DNA of 9,397 nucleotides from Syntrophus sp. (in: bacteria) (GTDB lineage Bacteria > Desulfobacterota > Syntrophia > Syntrophales > UBA8958): positions 1 to 9,397 of the forward strand of contig DMAT01000297.1 of NCBI GenBank assembly GCA_003451635.1, given 5' to 3'. Shown in pieces: positions 7,134 to 9,397 of this stretch. The position numbers and the translations under genes are program-made. Below the pieces are notes generated by a model, which saw nothing but the letters and a program-made list of their open reading frames with translations, ran no database searches and was not told where the DNA came from. Position 1 is the stretch's first letter, and each line of letters begins with the position of its first letter.

Positions 7134-8051
7134 TCAGGCATTTAGTCTTTCATTGAATTCATCAACAGTGAAACTGTATTCTTGGGTGCCGTAGGACTCG
7201 ACGGCGAAGGAGGCGCAAACGCTACCCATCTGGGCGCATTGCTTGATGCTCTTACCCTGAGCGATACCGCTGATCAGGCCGCCCCGGTATGAATCGCCTG
7301 CCCCCGTTGGGTCCTCGACTCTTCTTGCCTTGACGGGGGCAATGTCAATTTCACCATCCTCAGAGGAAACCTGGGACCCCAGTTCCCCCCGGGTAGTGAT
7401 AATCGTCCTCGCGAGCTTCCGCAGGGCCTCTTTTTTCAAGCCCGTCTTGCTCATGATCAGGTCGAGCTCGTAATCATTGACGATGAGGATGGCGCACCCG
7501 TCAATTGCCTGGACCAGTTCTTTTGCTTCCCACATGGGCAACGATTGTCCGGGATCAAATATATAATAGATTCCCTTATCTTTACAGGCTCGGGGGTAAG
7601 TCATCATGTCTTCAAGATTTCCGGGGGAAACGATAACAATAGTTTCTGGGGGATGGAATTTATCGAAGTCCAATACAGATGGATATCTCATGGCCCCGGG
7701 GTTAAAACCGGTGATCTGGTTGTCGGCTTGGTCGGTGGTAATATAGGCGCCCGCTGTAAATTCATCTTCTATAATTCTGATGTTTTCCGTTGAGATCCCG
7801 TTCTTTGCCAGCCATGCGAAGTATCTTTCATAATCATGGCCGATTGAGGAAGAGATGATGGGCTTTTCACCCATCATGGTCAGGGAATAGGCAATATTGC
7901 CGGCGGTGCCGCCGTATTTTTCCTTCATGCCGTTTACCTGGAAGCAGACGTTTAAAACATGGATTTTATCAGGCAGGATGTGATCGGAAAAGCGTCCTGG
8001 AAAATCCATAATCCTGTCATATGCAAGTGATCCGGAAACAATAATGTTCAT
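7134..8051 (-). CDS. PfkB/ribokinase-family carbohydrate or nucleoside kinase
   Basis: A 305-residue cytoplasmic kinase, normal family length, that phosphorylates a sugar or nucleoside with ATP. Seen: glycine-rich substrate-side motif YGGTAGNIAYSL (46-57), NDYE (192-195) matching the NxxE magnesium motif, TTRGELGS (219-226) and the PfkB signature 2 DPTGAGDSYRGGLISG (247-262) with Asp253 as catalytic base. Overall form resembles the bacterial/archaeal nucleoside (adenosine) kinase-like subgroup, but substrate cannot be fixed by eye. The start at 8051 has an AAAGGA Shine-Dalgarno 8 nt upstream. It is first in a minus-strand pair with the dehydrogenase-like gene; no pathway connecting the two is evident, so co-transcription may be housekeeping coincidence. 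A GC-rich hairpin lies in its leader. Confidence 0.9.
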   Translation of the reverse strand: MNIIVSGSLAYDRIMDFPGRFSDHILPDKIHVLNVCFQVNGMKEKYGGTAGNIAYSLTMMGEKPIISSSIGHDYERYFAWLAKNGISTENIRIIEDEFTAGAYITTDQADNQITGFNPGAMRYPSVLDFDKFHPPETIVIVSPGNLEDMMTYPRACKDKGIYYIFDPGQSLPMWEAKELVQAIDGCAILIVNDYELDLIMSKTGLKKEALRKLARTIITTRGELGSQVSSEDGEIDIAPVKARRVEDPTGAGDSYRGGLISGIAQGKSIKQCAQMGSVCASFAVESYGTQEYSFTVDEFNERLNA

Positions 8052-8082
8052 GGCTTCTATCCTTTCAATGCCGTCTTAGATG

Positions 8083-8102
8083 CCCCGCAGCCTGCTGCGG
8101 GG
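8083..8102. repeat. GC-rich inverted repeat in the pfkB-type kinase leader
   Basis: CCCCGCAG-CCTG-CTGCGGGG is a perfect 8-bp stem with a 4-nt loop. It lies 32 nt before the kinase start codon. If transcription begins around 8100, as the TTGACA at 8134-8129 would suggest, the hairpin would form at the very 5' end of the kinase mRNA. It has no T-tract on either strand, so it is not an intrinsic terminator. It could stabilise the mRNA or be an operator. Confidence 0.6.
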
Positions 8103-8105
8103 TAG

Positions 8106-8134
8106 TTCATTACTGATTTTAGATTCTATGTCAA
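8106..8134 (-). promoter_or_regulatory. Possible promoter of the kinase-dehydrogenase pair
   Basis: On the minus strand a perfect -35 TTGACA (8134-8129) is followed at 17 nt by a poor -10 (AATGAA, 8111-8106). A 16-nt spacer gives TAATGA instead. The upstream box is convincing; the downstream box is not. The promoter may therefore need an activator, or the true one lies elsewhere in the 187-bp divergent region. Confidence 0.3.
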
Positions 8135-8160
8135 GGAGATGTGATATGGACATCCTCCTT
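8133..8160. repeat. Imperfect inverted repeat in the second divergent region
   Basis: AAGGAGATGT (8133-8142) pairs with ACATCCTCCTT (8150-8160) around a 7-nt loop with one bulged C. On the plus strand the right arm runs into T-rich TTCTTT, giving a terminator-like look, but no plus-strand gene lies upstream to terminate. It overlaps the kinase -35 box, so an operator role is possible. The left arm is also a good Shine-Dalgarno for an 8-codon frame (8146-8172). Confidence 0.35.
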
Positions 8161-8168
8161 TTCTTTGC

Positions 8169-8197
8169 TTGACTCACAACGATTCATTCCTTACAGT
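8169..8197 (+). promoter_or_regulatory. Predicted promoter of the 145-aa hypothetical gene
   Basis: TTGACT (8169-8174; 5 of 6), a 17-nt spacer and TACAGT (8192-8197; 4 of 6) point toward the plus-strand gene at 8239, with a transcript start near 8204 and a leader of about 35 nt. Spacing is ideal and the boxes are moderate. Confidence 0.5.
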
Positions 8198-8238
8198 CCT
8201 GCCGTGAGGAAACTTTCATAGCAAAGGCTAATTGAAAC

Positions 8239-8676
8239 ATGATTTATCAACCTTTTCTCTTTGAAGAAAACATCTGGATCGCCAAGGGAGTCTATATCGA
8301 CGATCAGGGGCGGTATCATCCCGTGGAGGGGGAAACAAAGATAAACCATGCGGACGGATTGTGGATCAATGATTCCTCTATGATACTGCAAGGGGATAAT
8401 GCCGTGGAATATAAAACCCGCTGCGAGATTGTCCCCATGGAACGCGGACAGGAATTGACATCCTGGATCTCCGAAAACCAGGCCCTGGGAAAATTGACGG
8501 GTAAGTTTATCATCGTCGATGATTCCATCATCTCCATTTTCACTTCTGTAAACGGCGACCTCCGGGGTACGGAATACCTGCGCCTCATTGATGCCGACCT
8601 TTATTCCAACCGGGGGGTCCTTTTACGGGGAGACAAGAAAATCTCTTCCTGGGCCTTGGAACTCCGGAAGAAATAG
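8239..8676 (+). CDS. Hypothetical protein, 145 aa, beta-rich, unrecognised
   Basis: I do not recognise this family. The 145-residue product has no signal peptide or membrane helix and is probably cytosolic. It shows alternating hydrophobic/polar stretches typical of beta strands, with glycines at turns: NIWIAKGVYIDDQGRYHPVE (11-30), LTGKFIIVDDSIISIF (86-101) and LRGTEYLRLIDADLYSNRGV (108-127). Aromatic/tryptophan positions recur (Trp13, 42, 76, 138), giving a small beta-barrel look (lipocalin or fatty-acid-binding-like), which is only an impression. The single possible ATG at 8239 has a weak AAAGG 11 nt upstream. Codon use and composition resemble the metabolic genes to its left, not the AT-rich toxin genes to its right, so it reads as a resident gene, transcribed alone and divergent from the kinase. 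Confidence 0.75.
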   Translation: MIYQPFLFEENIWIAKGVYIDDQGRYHPVEGETKINHADGLWINDSSMILQGDNAVEYKTRCEIVPMERGQELTSWISENQALGKLTGKFIIVDDSIISIFTSVNGDLRGTEYLRLIDADLYSNRGVLLRGDKKISSWALELRKK

Positions 8677-8862
8677 ATTCACTGTACAGACCTTAGCCTG
8701 CCTGGAAAGCTATGTCAGTCATGAAGCTTTGAGCCAGCCGAGAAACTATAAGCTATTTATTGAGAGCAATAAATTAGTTTGATGCTGTTATGTGTCAGCT
8801 TTGAAGTCGTAATGCTCAGACACGAGGGCAGAAACATGCCTGTCGATAGCAAGTGAACAAGG

Positions 8863-9126
8863 TTAGGCATTTAATTCTTTCGAAAGACGCTCAGATAAAA
8901 ACATTTTGATGAGTGATTGATATGGTACATCTCTTTTGTTGGCTATGAGCTTTAACTCTTCAAGCATGATTTCTGGCAGGCGCAAAGAAATTGTTCTGAG
9001 AGAAGGTTTGATGTTGGGAAGTAGAACCCTCCTTGCCTTCGACCAGTCGATATTGTCAGAAGAATCACTGTTTGCCCAAAATTCGCGTTCTTCGGCTTCA
9101 GTCTTGAATTTAGGTATTTTTTTCAT
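8863..9126 (-). CDS. brnA: BrnA/CopG-type antitoxin of a type II toxin-antitoxin pair
   Basis: An 87-residue antitoxin of the BrnA/CopG kind. The N-terminal MKKIPKFKTEAEEREFW (1-17) and DWSKARRVLLPNIKPS (27-42) match the pattern common to BrnT partners and would wrap the toxin. The C-terminal half (RTISLRLPEIMLEELKLIAN then DVPYQSLIKMFLSERL) is a ribbon-helix-helix DNA-binding fold that would autorepress the operon. It follows the BrnT-like toxin frame directly, in the canonical toxin-first order. Start choice: ATG at 9126 begins the conserved MKKIPKF, though the GGGAGG Shine-Dalgarno (9144-9139) is 12 nt away. The ATG at ideal spacing (9131) encodes only Met-Pro before a stop overlapping this start. 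The same frame is open far upstream into the toxin, so a longer product or a fusion cannot be excluded. Confidence 0.87.
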   Translation of the reverse strand: MKKIPKFKTEAEEREFWANSDSSDNIDWSKARRVLLPNIKPSLRTISLRLPEIMLEELKLIANKRDVPYQSLIKMFLSERLSKELNA

Positions 9127-9393
9127 GGCATTTATACGCCTCCCTTTGCGATTCATGTACCGAGCTGAAATGATCCTTATGAGGTTATTCCTCACAGTAA
9201 AAACGATAAAAAGGTATTTCCCTGCATCACTTTTCCCGAGAGAATAGAATCTGGCCTCATATTTGGGATGCCCAACATCAGGGCTTGTGACAAGTGGGTG
9301 ATTGAAAAATATCTGTTCACATTCAGATGCCGATACTCCATGCTTCTCCCAATTCTTGAGAAGGTTGCCATCATCCCAGTCAAAGCCTATACA
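9127..9393 (-). CDS. brnT: BrnT-like RelE-fold toxin, start codon missing or frameshifted
   Basis: The 89 codons between an in-frame TAA (9396-9394) and the antitoxin start read as a BrnT ribonuclease toxin, a RelE-fold protein that cleaves RNA until bound by BrnA. Seen: FDWDDGNLLKNWEKHGVS near the N-terminus (family pattern F-x-W-D...N...KHGVS), a middle with YEARFYSLGKSDAGKYLFIV, and the diagnostic C-terminal RNNLIRIISARYMNRK. Family length is about 90, so nearly the whole domain is here. Two oddities: no ATG, GTG or TTG lies in frame before FDWDD (the nearest ATG, 9394-9392, is in another frame and stops after four codons), and no stop codon separates it from the antitoxin. It may be a frameshifted pseudogene, use a rare ATA start (9390-9388), or reflect a sequence error 4 bases from the window edge. 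Confidence 0.8.
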
Positions 9394-9397
9394 TTAT

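Noticed and set aside
8755..8774. Inverted repeat ATTTATTG-AGAG-CAATAAAT downstream of the 145-aa gene
   Set aside because: The stem is nearly all A/T and not followed by a T run; in AT-rich DNA such a repeat is easily found by chance, so I do not call it a terminator.
9192..9383. A 63-codon minus-strand frame at the right end
   Set aside because: It is a shifted-frame shadow of the BrnT-like toxin; the other frame carries the conserved KHGVS and RIISAR motifs.
1..9397. Search for CRISPR arrays, tRNA genes, insertion-sequence ends and phage genes
   Set aside because: No regularly spaced repeats, cloverleaf-like segments, transposase motifs or phage proteins were seen.

Overview
The window looks like chromosomal DNA of a bacterium with moderately high G+C. 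Sample 60-base stretches give about 60% in the central genes and about 40% at the right end. Gene content (paired class III CoA-transferases, a hydroxyacyl-CoA dehydrogenase, a TetR-EmrAB efflux operon and a BrnTA-type toxin-antitoxin module) would suit an anaerobic, acid-degrading proteobacterium, for example a syntrophic or sulfate-reducing deltaproteobacterium. That placement is inference; no rRNA or other phylogenetic marker is present.

Layout. (1) 1-2462, minus strand: two class III (CaiB/BaiF) CoA-transferase genes, the upstream one complete and the downstream one running off the left edge. They are 6 nt apart and look like the two subunits of one enzyme. (2) 2463-2868: a divergent control region with a good sigma70-type promoter in each direction and a TTGTTAA/TTAACAA motif at both. 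(3) 2869-6167, plus strand: TetR-family regulator, EmrA/HlyD-type membrane-fusion protein and EmrB/DHA2-type 14-helix exporter, in one operon. (4) 6195-8051, minus strand, convergent with the exporter: a PfkB-family sugar/nucleoside kinase followed by a 3-hydroxyacyl-CoA dehydrogenase-like protein with an unusual active-site segment. (5) 8052-8238: a second divergent control region with two inverted repeats. (6) 8239-8676, plus strand: a 145-aa protein I do not recognise. (7) 8677-9397: AT-richer DNA carrying a BrnT toxin / BrnA antitoxin pair on the minus strand.

How it may work together. The TetR protein probably represses its own efflux operon through the perfect 15-bp palindrome at its transcription start. 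A related site over the promoter of the CoA-transferase operon suggests it also controls that operon. The simplest model is one regulator sensing an organic acid or its CoA thioester and adjusting both activation (CoA transfer) and export. The kinase and dehydrogenase need not belong to this regulon.

Most worth a second look: loss of the catalytic aspartate in one transferase subunit, the shared operator motif, and the toxin-antitoxin pair, whose two genes form one uninterrupted reading frame with no usable start codon at the toxin's expected beginning.
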